64,000 bases of DNA from positions 1 to 64,000 of the forward strand of contig NZ_JBHTJN010000001.1 in NCBI RefSeq assembly GCF_042675725.1, in the 5' to 3' direction. A model generated the notes under the pieces. That model saw nothing but the letters and a program-made list of their open reading frames with translations. It made no database searches and had not been told where the DNA came from. Positions 55,695 through 64,000 of the stretch are shown in pieces; position 1 is the first letter of the stretch, and each line of letters starts with the position of its first letter. The stretch is from Seminibacterium arietis (GTDB taxonomy: Bacteria; Pseudomonadota; Gammaproteobacteria; Enterobacterales; Pasteurellaceae). A program made the translations under genes and the position numbers.

Positions 55695-57089
55695 ATGAAA
55701 AATAAATTTGTTAAAGAATACCATTTAGAAATAAAAAAGTTAATCTCTATTGCAATACCTATTTTATTGGCTCAAATTGCTCAAAATTCAATGGGATTAG
55801 TCGATACTATTATGGCTGGACGAGTAAGTGCGGCAGATATGGCGGCAATTTCAGTTGGTGCGTCAATTTGGTTTCCTCTTGTCTTGTTTGGTCACGGTTT
55901 ACTATTAGCATTATCACCCACCATTTCCTATTTAAATGGTTCTGGTCAACGCCAATCTATTGCACATCAAGTTCGTCAAGGACTTTGGATTGTTATTTTT
56001 GCTTGCATTCCTTTAGGATTTTTAATCTATCAAAGTGAAATCATCATTCAATACATGAATATGGAAAAAAAGTTAGCTGAAATAACAATAGGCTACTTAC
56101 ACGCAATGATTTTTGGTTTGCCTGCCTATTTATTAATGATTAACTTCCGTTGTTTAAATGACGGTATTGCAAAAACTAAACCTGCAATGGTAATCACTTT
56201 TATAGGTTTAATGTTAAATATTCCTCTAAATTATATTTTTATTTACGGTAAACTAGGCTTACCCGCCTTTGGTGCAGTGGGTTGTGGAATTGCTACAGCT
56301 ATCGTCAACTGGGCAATGTGCATTTTAATGATTCTATATTGTCGCAATGCACGTAACCAAAAAGATCTTAACGTGTTTGAAAAAATTATTGAAAAACCTA
56401 ATTTTACTACGTTAAGTAAATTGCTTCGTTTAGGTTTTCCTATTGCAATAGCTCTTTGCTGTGAAGTCGCGTTATTTGCGATTACGTCTCTTTTACTTTC
56501 ACCTCTTGGAGCAAATATGATCGCTAGTCACCAAATTGCTTTAAATACTAGCTCATTTATCTTTATGCTACCAATGTCGTTAAGTATGGCAACAACTATT
56601 TTAGTAGGACAACGTTTAGGTGAAGGTTCTCCAAAAAATGCGAAAAAAGTTTATTATTCTGCTCTTGCGGTAAGTTTATCTATTACTATCATAACAGCAC
56701 TAATCACCGTGTTATTCCGTTCGGCTATTGGCTCTATTTTCGTTACGGATCCAACTGTTATCAGTATGGCTGGCACACTACTTCTTATCGCTGCACTCTA
56801 CCAATTTTCTGACACTATTCAGGTAATTACTGGCGGAGCATTACGTGGCTATAAAGATACTAAAGCAATTTTATTAGTTACCTTACTATGTTATTGGATT
56901 ATTGGTATGCCAATAGGTTATATGCTCGCTCTCACTGATATTTTAATGCCAAGCATTGGAGCTGCGGGATTTTGGTGGGGATTTGTGATCAGCTTAACAA
57001 GTGCTGCCATTTTACTCATTTTTAGAATCCGTAAAATTCAAAATTTACCTGATCACATATTACTCGCAAGACTAGATAAATTAAAATAA
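55695..57089 (+). CDS. norM: MATE multidrug efflux pump
   Basis: 464 residues from ATG 55695. Twelve membrane spans; M-G-L-V-D-T-I-M-A-G-R-V-S-A near the start and P-L-N-Y-I-F-I-Y-G mid-way are MATE hallmarks. Sodium- or proton-driven export of cationic drugs. In H. influenzae it is likewise beside ribE (from memory). Confidence 0.95.
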   Translation: MKNKFVKEYHLEIKKLISIAIPILLAQIAQNSMGLVDTIMAGRVSAADMAAISVGASIWFPLVLFGHGLLLALSPTISYLNGSGQRQSIAHQVRQGLWIVIFACIPLGFLIYQSEIIIQYMNMEKKLAEITIGYLHAMIFGLPAYLLMINFRCLNDGIAKTKPAMVITFIGLMLNIPLNYIFIYGKLGLPAFGAVGCGIATAIVNWAMCILMILYCRNARNQKDLNVFEKIIEKPNFTTLSKLLRLGFPIAIALCCEVALFAITSLLLSPLGANMIASHQIALNTSSFIFMLPMSLSMATTILVGQRLGEGSPKNAKKVYYSALAVSLSITIITALITVLFRSAIGSIFVTDPTVISMAGTLLLIAALYQFSDTIQVITGGALRGYKDTKAILLVTLLCYWIIGMPIGYMLALTDILMPSIGAAGFWWGFVISLTSAAILLIFRIRKIQNLPDHILLARLDKLK

Positions 57090-57106
57090 GTTATACACAC
57101 AATAAA

Positions 57107-57126
57107 AGCCCCTGTTTCTAGGGGCT
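57107..57126. terminator. norM terminator
   Basis: AGCCCCT-GTTTCT-AGGGGCT, 18 bp after the norM stop. A second hairpin CCACGT...ACGTGG (57141-57160) lies between it and the thiI stop. Confidence 0.75.
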
Positions 57127-57170
57127 ATAAAGAGTTAAAACCACGTCTTTTGGAACGTGGATATAATTTA

Positions 57171-58637
57171 CTATTTAGTTTTACCTTTATCTTTTAAAAA
57201 CACTGAAACATTTTGAAAACCTTTTTCTTTTAAATATAACGCTTGCAATTTACTCATGACACCTCGCTCACAATAAAGCACATAACGTTTACTTTGATCT
57301 AATTCAGAAAATTGACTAGATAATTTATAAAAAGGCATAGTGATAATTGTCTGATTCTCCCATTTTAGCGGATTTTCATCTGTTTCTTCAGGGCTACGAA
57401 TATCTAAAATAATGTCGTTACTTTGTAATTGAGATACCGTTTCCATTGCAATAACTTCTTTCTCTGTTTGCTCAGCAATTTGGCGAATATCTAAATATTC
57501 TGCATTTTGTACCGCACTTTCTAGTACTGAGAAATCAAAATGAGCTTCTTCATTCTCAATTTTGGTTTTGACCGCTTTTACTGTTGGATTTTTTGAAATT
57601 ACACCACAAAACTCAGGCATTGATTTCGCAATATCTTCTGTACCAATGCGTTTCGCTATTGCGATGATTTGCTCTTTGTCGTGAGTAATAAGTGGTCGTA
57701 ATACTAAAGTTTCTGCAGCCTCATCGATTAAACGTAAATTAGTTAATGTCTGACTCGAAACTTGCCCTAATGCTTCGCCAGTTACAATTGCTTGAATATC
57801 AAATCGTTGAGCAATTTTACTAGCGGCTCGTACCATCATCCGTTTTAAAATTACGCCCATTTGACCATTATCAATTTTCTCTAAAATCTCCGCCACGACT
57901 TTCTCAAAGTTAATTGCAACAAATCGCACTTTGTGTGAACCACTAAAACGATTCCAAATATGATATGCCATTTGTTTTACTCCAATTTCATGTGCTGCAC
58001 CGCCAAGATTGAAAAAACAGTAATGCACACGACAACCACGCCTAATCAGCATGTAGCTTGATACTCCCGAATCAAAACCACCAGAAATTAACGATAACAC
58101 ATCTTCTTGAGTACCAATTGGATAACCACCAATTCCTGCATGTCTTGCTTTAATTAGCATCATTTTATCATTTTCAATATCAATTCTTACCGTAACATCA
58201 GGCTTAGAAAGTTGTACTTTTGCAGTAGCGATTTGTTGATTTAGCCCACCACCGACATAACGTTCAACATCAAGAGAACTAAAATTATGCTTACCTTTGC
58301 GTTTCACTCGGACACAAAAAGTTTTATTATCTAGTTGATTCGATACTGCTTGTAACGTTTGTTCAAAAATATGATGTAAGTCAGTAAAAGCCGTTTCCTC
58401 AACTTCTAAAAAATGATGAATGCCAGGAATACGTTGTAGAACTTCAATCAAGAGCGGTCGATTTTTTTCATTTTTTGACCGCACTTCAATATAATCCCAA
58501 TATCGCACTACTGCCACACTATCATCGTATTTATTCAATACATTTCGAATATTACCTGTCAAAATTTTCACGAAACGTTTACGTACACTTTCGCTCTTAA
58601 TCATAATTTCAGGAAAAAGTTTAATTACAAATTTCAT
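57171..58637 (-). CDS. thiI: tRNA 4-thiouridine synthase / sulfurtransferase
   Basis: 488 residues. NFLD plus THUMP domain (residues 1-165), PP-loop S-G-G-F-D-S-G (near 186), and a C-terminal rhodanese domain with active Cys in Y-C-E-R-G-V-M-S (near 456). Makes s4U8 in tRNA and provides sulfur for thiamine. Confidence 0.96.
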   Translation of the reverse strand: MKFVIKLFPEIMIKSESVRKRFVKILTGNIRNVLNKYDDSVAVVRYWDYIEVRSKNEKNRPLLIEVLQRIPGIHHFLEVEETAFTDLHHIFEQTLQAVSNQLDNKTFCVRVKRKGKHNFSSLDVERYVGGGLNQQIATAKVQLSKPDVTVRIDIENDKMMLIKARHAGIGGYPIGTQEDVLSLISGGFDSGVSSYMLIRRGCRVHYCFFNLGGAAHEIGVKQMAYHIWNRFSGSHKVRFVAINFEKVVAEILEKIDNGQMGVILKRMMVRAASKIAQRFDIQAIVTGEALGQVSSQTLTNLRLIDEAAETLVLRPLITHDKEQIIAIAKRIGTEDIAKSMPEFCGVISKNPTVKAVKTKIENEEAHFDFSVLESAVQNAEYLDIRQIAEQTEKEVIAMETVSQLQSNDIILDIRSPEETDENPLKWENQTIITMPFYKLSSQFSELDQSKRYVLYCERGVMSKLQALYLKEKGFQNVSVFLKDKGKTK

Positions 58638-58872
58638 AAATAAAAATCACTGGGTTAAAACAAAAACTGCCTTATTGTACAATATCTCTCTACAATAATC
58701 TTTGTTTTATTTTTTAGTTAGATACCAATAAAACACGATAAAAACTGACCGCTCTTTTTAACTTTTAAATAAAATTAATCACTTTATCATAATAATTCCA
58801 TAGTATCTTTTAACAAGATACTAAAAATAAAGTACAATACGATAATAAAAATTTTTATAAGGATTGCATGGA

Positions 58873-59118
58873 ATGGATAAACAAGCGTTGAAAAATACTA
58901 CGCCAATAGATTTTGAAACGGCACTAAGTCAGTTGGAAACGGTTGTTACTCGTTTAGAAGGCGGTGAATTATCTCTTGAACAAGCTTTAAAAGATTTCGA
59001 ACAAGGTATAAAGCTAGCACAAGTAGGACAAAACGCTTTACAAGAAGCAGAACAGCGAATAAAAATCTTGCTAGAAAAGAACGATACGGCTCAATTAGAC
59101 GATTATCAAGCTTGCTAA
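58873..59118 (+). CDS. xseB: Exodeoxyribonuclease VII small subunit
   Basis: 81 residues from ATG 58873 (a TTG three codons earlier is less likely). F-E-T-A-L-S-Q-L-E-T-V-V-T-R-L-E-G-G-E-L-S-L-E-Q-A-L is the family pattern. First gene of xseB-ispA-dxs, the standard order in Pasteurellaceae. Confidence 0.95.
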   Translation: MDKQALKNTTPIDFETALSQLETVVTRLEGGELSLEQALKDFEQGIKLAQVGQNALQEAEQRIKILLEKNDTAQLDDYQAC

Positions 59119-59130
59119 CGAGTTATTGTT

Positions 59131-60021
59131 ATGTATCAATTTAATCAAGATTTACACCAACTTCAGCAGCGAATTAACTTGTTTCTAGAAAATCGTTTTG
59201 TTGCAATCAATACTGATCCTTCCCCTCTTAATGAGGCGATGAAATATGGTGTGTTATTGGGAGGAAAACGTATTCGTCCTTTTTTAGTTTATGTGACTGG
59301 ACGTATGTTAGGAGCGAGTATGGAGCAATTAGATTATGCAGCGGCGGCGATAGAAAGCATTCATGCCTATTCTCTGATTCACGATGACTTACCCGCTATG
59401 GATAATGATAATTTACGGCGTGGCAAACCTACTTGTCATATTGCTTTCGATGAATCAACCGCAATTTTAGCAGGTGATGCCTTGCAGTCTTTTGCTTTTG
59501 AACTTTTAACAGAAATCCCTGAATTATCAAATCAACAAAAAATATCTTTAATTAAAACGCTTGCAATAGCTGCAGGTGTCAAAGGTATGTGTTTAGGACA
59601 GAGTTTAGATTTAATTTCGGAACAAAAACAAATCAGTTTGTTAGCGTTAGAAACTATTCACCGCAATAAAACGGGTGCTTTGCTGTGTGCTGCATTAAAA
59701 TTAGGTTTCTTATGTTCGCCTCACTTTGAAGATCAGTTATTAGCAAAATCTCTAGAAAACTACTGTGCTGCTATTGGATTAGCGTTTCAGATCCAAGATG
59801 ATATTTTAGATATTGAAGGAGATAGTAGTGTTATTGGTAAACCTGTTGGCTCTGATCTAGCAACGGATAAAAGCACATATCCTAAATTATTGGGATTACA
59901 AGGTGCAAAACAGAAAGCAAAAAAACTTTACTTACAGGCTATCAGAGAATTAGAAAGTTTACCTTTCGATACAACACCACTGCAAGAATTGGCAGCATTC
60001 ATTATAAATAGAAGAAGTTAG
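59131..60021 (+). CDS. ispA: Farnesyl diphosphate synthase
   Basis: 296 residues. G-G-K-R-I-R-P near 48, first Asp-rich motif D-D-L-P-A-M-D (residues 88-94), second D-D-I-L-D (near 228). Condenses IPP with DMAPP/GPP. Starts 12 bp after xseB. Confidence 0.96.
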   Translation: MYQFNQDLHQLQQRINLFLENRFVAINTDPSPLNEAMKYGVLLGGKRIRPFLVYVTGRMLGASMEQLDYAAAAIESIHAYSLIHDDLPAMDNDNLRRGKPTCHIAFDESTAILAGDALQSFAFELLTEIPELSNQQKISLIKTLAIAAGVKGMCLGQSLDLISEQKQISLLALETIHRNKTGALLCAALKLGFLCSPHFEDQLLAKSLENYCAAIGLAFQIQDDILDIEGDSSVIGKPVGSDLATDKSTYPKLLGLQGAKQKAKKLYLQAIRELESLPFDTTPLQELAAFIINRRS

Positions 60022-60096
60022 TACCGTACTGAAATATGATGATAAAATCAAACTAAAAGTGCGGGTAAAATTACAATAAATTTTGGAATTGGGACG

Positions 60097-61959
60097 ATGC
60101 AAAATTATCCTCTTTTATCACAAATTAATTCACCAGATGATCTTCGTCTGTTAAGTAAAGATCAGCTTCCCCAATTATGTACTGAATTACGTAGTTATTT
60201 GTTAGAAAGCGTTAGCCAAAGTAGTGGGCATTTGGCATCTGGATTAGGAACGGTAGAATTAACCGTTGCTTTACACTATGTTTTTAAAACACCTTTTGAT
60301 CAATTGATTTGGGATGTTGGACATCAAGCCTATCCTCACAAAATTTTAACGGGACGCCGAGATCAAATGCCGACAATACGTCAAAAAAATGGACTACACC
60401 CTTTTCCTTGGCGAGAAGAAAGTGAGTTTGATGTATTGAGTGTTGGTCATTCTTCAACCTCTATTAGTGCAGGATTAGGTATTGCAATTGCTGCCCAACA
60501 TGAAGATGCAGGACGCAAAGTCATTTGTGTTATTGGCGATGGGGCAATTACTGCTGGTATGGCATTTGAAGCATTAAATCATGCAGGTTCACTCCATACT
60601 GATATGTTAGTTATTTTAAACGACAATGAAATGTCAATTTCAGAGAATGTTGGAGCATTAAATAACCATCTTGCTCGCCTACTTTCTGGTTCTTTCTATT
60701 CCACTATTCGAGAAAGTGGCAAGAAAATTCTCTCGGGGATTCCTCCGATTAAAGAATTTGTGAAAAAAACAGAAGAACACATGAAAGGTTTTGTATCTGA
60801 AATGGGAACAATGTTTGAAGAATTGGGTTTCAACTACATAGGTCCAATTGACGGTCATAATATCGAAGAGTTACTAACCACGTTAAAAAATATGCGATCA
60901 CTTAGTGGTCCTCAATTTCTGCACATAAAAACAAAAAAAGGAAAAGGTTACCCACCAGCCGAAGAAGATCCTATTGGTTTTCATGGTGTGCCAAAATTTG
61001 ATCATCTTAGTGGAAAATTACCTAAATCAAATGCAACTCAAACTTATTCCCAAATTTTTGGGAACTGGCTATGTGAGATGGCACAACAAGACGAAAAAAT
61101 TATTGGAATCACACCCGCAATGCGAGAAGGTTCGGGTATGGTTGAATTTTCAACTCGCTTTCCCCAACAATTCTTTGATGTTGCTATTGCAGAACAGCAT
61201 GCTGTCACATTTGCTGCTGGTTTAGCTATTGCAGGTTATAAACCCGTAGTAGCCATTTATTCTTCATTTTTACAACGAGCGTATGATCAAGTAATTCATG
61301 ATGTAGCTATTCAAAATTTACCTGTGTTATTTGCAATTGATCGTGCTGGAGTTGTAGGACAAGATGGGCAAACACATCAAGGTGCATTTGATATTAGTTT
61401 TATGCGTTGTATCCCAAACTTAATTATTATGACACCTAGTGATGAAAATGAATGCCGACAAATGCTCTATACTGGTTATAAGTGCAATCAACCTGCTGCC
61501 GTTCGTTATCCACGAGGTAATGCTATCGGCGTTGAACTTAAACCATTAAAAGAAATTCCACTTGGTCAATCTAATTTAGTTAGACAAGGTGAAAAAATCG
61601 CTATTTTAAATTTCGGTACTCTTCTACCTGCCGCACTAAAAGCAGCCGAAAATCTAAATGCCACCGTAATAGATATGCGTTTTGTCAAACCATTGGACCA
61701 GGAACGCATTTTGACAGTATCAAAAAATCATGACTTATTAGTTAGCCTAGAAGAAAATGCAGTGCTAGGTGGTGCAGGAAGTGCGGTAGCAGAAGTGCTT
61801 AATTTTGCAGGAAGTACTACTAAATTATTACAATTAGGGCTTCCCGATTATTTTATTCCTCAAGGCTCACAACAAGAAATACTGGCAGATTTAGGACTTG
61901 ATTCAACAGGAATAGAATCTCAAATCAAGGGATTCTTACAAAAAAATAAAATTTTTTAG
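60097..61959 (+). CDS. dxs: 1-deoxy-D-xylulose-5-phosphate synthase
   Basis: 620 residues. Thiamine-diphosphate enzyme: W-D-V-G-H-Q-A-Y-P-H-K (near 70), G-D-G-A-I-T-A-G-M (near 150), second domain with A-I-A-E-Q-H-A-V-T. First step of the MEP isoprenoid route. An uptake signal AAGTGCGGG-type copy lies just before the gene. Confidence 0.97.
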   Translation: MQNYPLLSQINSPDDLRLLSKDQLPQLCTELRSYLLESVSQSSGHLASGLGTVELTVALHYVFKTPFDQLIWDVGHQAYPHKILTGRRDQMPTIRQKNGLHPFPWREESEFDVLSVGHSSTSISAGLGIAIAAQHEDAGRKVICVIGDGAITAGMAFEALNHAGSLHTDMLVILNDNEMSISENVGALNNHLARLLSGSFYSTIRESGKKILSGIPPIKEFVKKTEEHMKGFVSEMGTMFEELGFNYIGPIDGHNIEELLTTLKNMRSLSGPQFLHIKTKKGKGYPPAEEDPIGFHGVPKFDHLSGKLPKSNATQTYSQIFGNWLCEMAQQDEKIIGITPAMREGSGMVEFSTRFPQQFFDVAIAEQHAVTFAAGLAIAGYKPVVAIYSSFLQRAYDQVIHDVAIQNLPVLFAIDRAGVVGQDGQTHQGAFDISFMRCIPNLIIMTPSDENECRQMLYTGYKCNQPAAVRYPRGNAIGVELKPLKEIPLGQSNLVRQGEKIAILNFGTLLPAALKAAENLNATVIDMRFVKPLDQERILTVSKNHDLLVSLEENAVLGGAGSAVAEVLNFAGSTTKLLQLGLPDYFIPQGSQQEILADLGLDSTGIESQIKGFLQKNKIF

Positions 61960-62055
61960 TCTTTCACGAACTATTTTCTATTTTTTTAGTCTTAGATAAT
62001 GCTAGTGCAATGCAAAATGCAGTTGTCTTTTTCAAAAATTTCTTATTTAAGACCT

Positions 62056-62088
62056 CCGCCGCCATTCGGTATTGTTTGGCGGTTTTTT
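62056..62088 (+). terminator. dxs operon terminator
   Basis: CCGCC (62056-62060) with GGCGG (62078-62082) and T6. The stretch from 61960 to 62252 holds no other feature that I can see. Confidence 0.65.
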
Positions 62089-62252
62089 CTTTTGGTTTCA
62101 TTGACTTCCCCTAGATTTTAAGTAGGAGGTCCACTGTTTTCTCTTGCTAACTATCATCAGATAGTTTTAACATTTTAAAAATGAGAAATTATAGGTTTTG
62201 TACTTCATTTTCATTATAATAGCGTTTTAATGTAATACTATAGAGAAAAATT

Positions 62253-62471
62253 ATGGCACTTACGCTATCACAAGTATTCAATATGTTTTTGGTTCAAATT
62301 ATAAAGACTCGCACTATCCCTGTTGATTTGAATTATCTTCGCCCAAATAAAGAAACTCTAGCAGCTATTGATGAATTAGATAGTGGTAACGCAGAGAGCT
62401 TTTTTATTGAAGCTAGTGAAAATTACTCAGCTGAAGAATTTACAAAACGCATTCTTAATAGTGGTCAATAA
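62253..62471 (+). pseudogene. DinJ/RelB-like antitoxin lacking its N-terminal strand
   Basis: 72 residues beginning M-A-L-T-L-S-Q-V-F-N-M-F-L-V-Q-I-I-K-T-R, which corresponds to the middle of DinJ (normally after about 20 residues that include the DNA-binding beta-strand), then P-N-K-E-T-L-A-A-I-D-E-L. An in-frame stop just upstream confirms the N-terminus is lost. Possibly still able to bind toxin. Confidence 0.68.
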
Positions 62472-62530
62472 TGTCAGCAAAGCCATTAAAAATGAGTTAT
62501 TCAAAACAGTTAATAAAAGATGAGCGTTAA
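62471..62530 (+). pseudogene. Remnant of a YafQ/RelE-type toxin (19 codons)
   Basis: ATG overlaps the antitoxin stop by one base (TAATG). Reads M-S-A-K-P-L-K-M-S-Y-S-K-Q-L-I-K-D-E-R then stops, like the first strand and helix of YafQ. The rest of the toxin is gone. Confidence 0.6.
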
Positions 62531-62652
62531 ATTTAGTACGACTCAAGCAATGACAAAGCGTTATATTACAGTTTGCGTTAAATAAATATAACAATATTGA
62601 TTATATATTAGTTTCAAAGTGCGGTTAAAATTTTAATTATTTTTACTCGTCA

Positions 62653-62688
62653 ACACTATCCCCAACTTTACCGCGTAGAGGATAGTGT
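62653..62688. repeat. 9-bp inverted repeat downstream of aspS
   Basis: ACACTATCC (62653-62661) and GGATAGTGT (62680-62688) with an 18-base loop. No T-run, so not a clear terminator. Could be an end of a lost element or a processing hairpin in the aspS tail. Confidence 0.4.
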
Positions 62689-62712
62689 CAACTCTTGTTT
62701 TGCCTATCAAAG

Positions 62713-64000
62713 TTAGGAGTTTTCTATTTTTGCTACTTGTATAGCAAGCTCAGAAAGTGCTTCTGGGTTAGCTAAGCTTGGAGCATCGGTCATTAGGCAA
62801 GCTGCTGCCGTCGTTTTTGGAAATGCGATCACATCACGAATATTATCTGTACCAGTCAACAACATGACTAAACGATCCAATCCAAAGGCTAGACCCGCAT
62901 GTGGAGGAGTTCCAAACTTCAATGCATCAAGCAAGAAACCAAATTTTTCTGCTTGCTCTTCTTCATTAATACCAAGAATGTGAAAAACTGTTTGTTGCAT
63001 TTGGGGTTCAAAAATTCTCACAGAACCACCGCCAACTTCATAACCATTGATCACCATATCATAAGCATTTGCAACCGCACTCGTTGGATCTGATATTAAC
63101 TGCTGTGGAGTGAAATCACGAGGCGATGTAAATGGATGATGCATTGCAGCCAAATGACCTTCATCATCTCGTTCAAACATTGGGAAATCAATCACCCATA
63201 GAGGTTTCCATTCATCTAAACGTGTTAAATCTAGATCACGTCCTAATTTCAGGCGTAAAGCCCCCAGAGCATCAGTTACAACTTGCCATTTATCTGCACC
63301 AAAAAATAAAATATCACCATTTTCTGCTTTCACTCGTTGTAATAAGGCTTTTAACACAGTATCAGATAAGAACTTAGTTATTGGACTTTGTACTCCATCC
63401 AAACCACCGTTAATATCATTAACTTTTAACCATAGCAAACCTTTTGCTCCGTAAATACTTACAAATTGAGTATATTCATCAATTTGTTTACGAGTTATAG
63501 CTGAACCATTTGGAACACGAATTACTGCGACACGTCCTTTTGGATCATTTGCTGGTTGGTGAAAAACTTTAAACTCCACCTCTTTCATCAAATCAGATAT
63601 ATCAATTATTTCTAAAGGATTACGTAAATCAGGTTTATCTGAACCAAAGCGTTGCATAGCCTCATGCCAAGTCATAGTTGGAAACTGACCTAAGTTAACT
63701 TTTAAAATATTTTGCCACAATCCACGAACCATTTTTTCCATAATTTCACGAACTTCAGAGGCTGTCAGAAATGAAGTTTCCACATCAATTTGTGTAAATT
63801 CGGGTTGACGATCAGCTCGTAGATCTTCATCACGAAAACATTTCACTATCTGATAATAACGATCAAATCCTGACATCATCAGCAGTTGTTTAAATAACTG
63901 TGGAGATTGTGGTAAAGCATAAAATTTTCCTTTATGCACTCGACTTGGTACAAGATAATCTCTAGCCCCTTCTGGAGTTGCTTTAGTTAGCATTGGTGTT
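62713..64000 (-). CDS. aspS: Aspartyl-tRNA synthetase, N-terminus beyond window edge
   Basis: The frame is open through the right edge (T-P-M-L-T-K-A-T-P-E-G-A-R). 429 residues visible. Class II motif 2 F-R-D-E-D-L-R-A-D-R-Q-P-E-F-T-Q-I-D near the start, the bacterial insertion domain, and motif 3 G-L-A-F-G-L-D-R-L-V-M near the end. About 160 N-terminal residues (anticodon-binding OB domain) lie outside. Confidence 0.95.
   Translation of the reverse strand, partial: TPMLTKATPEGARDYLVPSRVHKGKFYALPQSPQLFKQLLMMSGFDRYYQIVKCFRDEDLRADRQPEFTQIDVETSFLTASEVREIMEKMVRGLWQNILKVNLGQFPTMTWHEAMQRFGSDKPDLRNPLEIIDISDLMKEVEFKVFHQPANDPKGRVAVIRVPNGSAITRKQIDEYTQFVSIYGAKGLLWLKVNDINGGLDGVQSPITKFLSDTVLKALLQRVKAENGDILFFGADKWQVVTDALGALRLKLGRDLDLTRLDEWKPLWVIDFPMFERDDEGHLAAMHHPFTSPRDFTPQQLISDPTSAVANAYDMVINGYEVGGGSVRIFEPQMQQTVFHILGINEEEQAEKFGFLLDALKFGTPPHAGLAFGLDRLVMLLTGTDNIRDVIAFPKTTAAACLMTDAPSLANPEALSELAIQVAKIENS

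Noticed and set aside
46087..62250. Horizontal transfer in the host block
   Set aside because: Gene order and content look typical of Pasteurellaceae, and the Haemophilus-type uptake signal is frequent; nothing foreign seen.
62653..62688. Terminator of aspS
   Set aside because: The stem is good but no T-run follows on the minus strand, so it is listed only as an inverted repeat.
1..64000. CRISPR arrays, rRNA, tRNA and insertion sequences
   Set aside because: No regularly spaced repeats, no cloverleaf and no transposase were recognised on reading; a tRNAscan and IS search would settle it.

Overview
The window comes from a low-GC member of the Pasteurellaceae. The chromosomal genes on the right (ompA/P5, ydiJ, ydiI-like thioesterase, hemH, yoaA/dinG-like helicase, ribE, norM, thiI, xseB-ispA-dxs, aspS) are typical of the family. 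The 9-bp Haemophilus-type DNA uptake signal AAGTGCGGT recurs on both strands. Histophilus somni or a close Haemophilus relative fits best, but species cannot be settled from sequence alone.

Positions 1 to about 46,000 are a temperate myovirus prophage of the type related to the Mu-like/lambda-like remnant of H. influenzae (HI1409-HI1424-like genes). Its left end lies outside the window. Reading the minus strand from right to left, the late region is: antiterminator Q, a promoter and an immediate terminator (PR'/tR'), holin, SAR lysozyme, Rz/Rz1, terminase, portal, a MuF head protein, an immunity/toxin array, head genes, contractile sheath and tube, tape measure, baseplate and tail fibre (truncated by the window edge). 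The early right arm, also on the minus strand, holds cro, cII-like, small HTH genes, an O-like replication protein, DnaB-like helicase, Dam, DUF1367 and ninG.

The immunity region is lambda-like. Two sets of three 15-bp palindromes (consensus AATAC-N5-GTATT) flank cI, a dinD homologue and a higBA pair. One set lies at the cro/cI boundary (oR) and one in front of the left arm (oL). The left arm (plus strand, 32-45.8 kb) is rich in small accessory genes and regulatory RNA, and ends with recombination genes, a DUF4224 protein and a tyrosine integrase beside ompA.

Three things stand out. (1) The MuF head protein carries a C-terminal colicin-D-like nuclease domain, followed by a colicin-D-type immunity gene and then by two displaced toxin tips, each with its own immunity-type gene. 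This is a polymorphic toxin array built into a virion protein gene. (2) The left arm contains two very similar modules, each with a 19-21 residue Ibs-like hydrophobic peptide, a divergent antisense RNA promoter and terminator over the peptide gene, and a ribbon-helix-helix gene downstream. (3) The left arm carries seven copies of a promoter-hairpin-terminator element ahead of its small genes, plus at least three further structured RNAs (a branched PL leader, an attenuator-like RNA with alternative pairing, and a leader RNA in front of each antirepressor).

Several prophage genes look broken or rearranged. The terminase small subunit and ninG are each interrupted at a homopolymer. Rha and one KilA-N gene are truncated. 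Two antirepressor genes share a 461-bp almost identical 3' block. The host part looks ordinary except for a decayed dinJ/yafQ-type toxin-antitoxin pair between dxs and aspS. No rRNA, tRNA, CRISPR array or insertion sequence was recognised.
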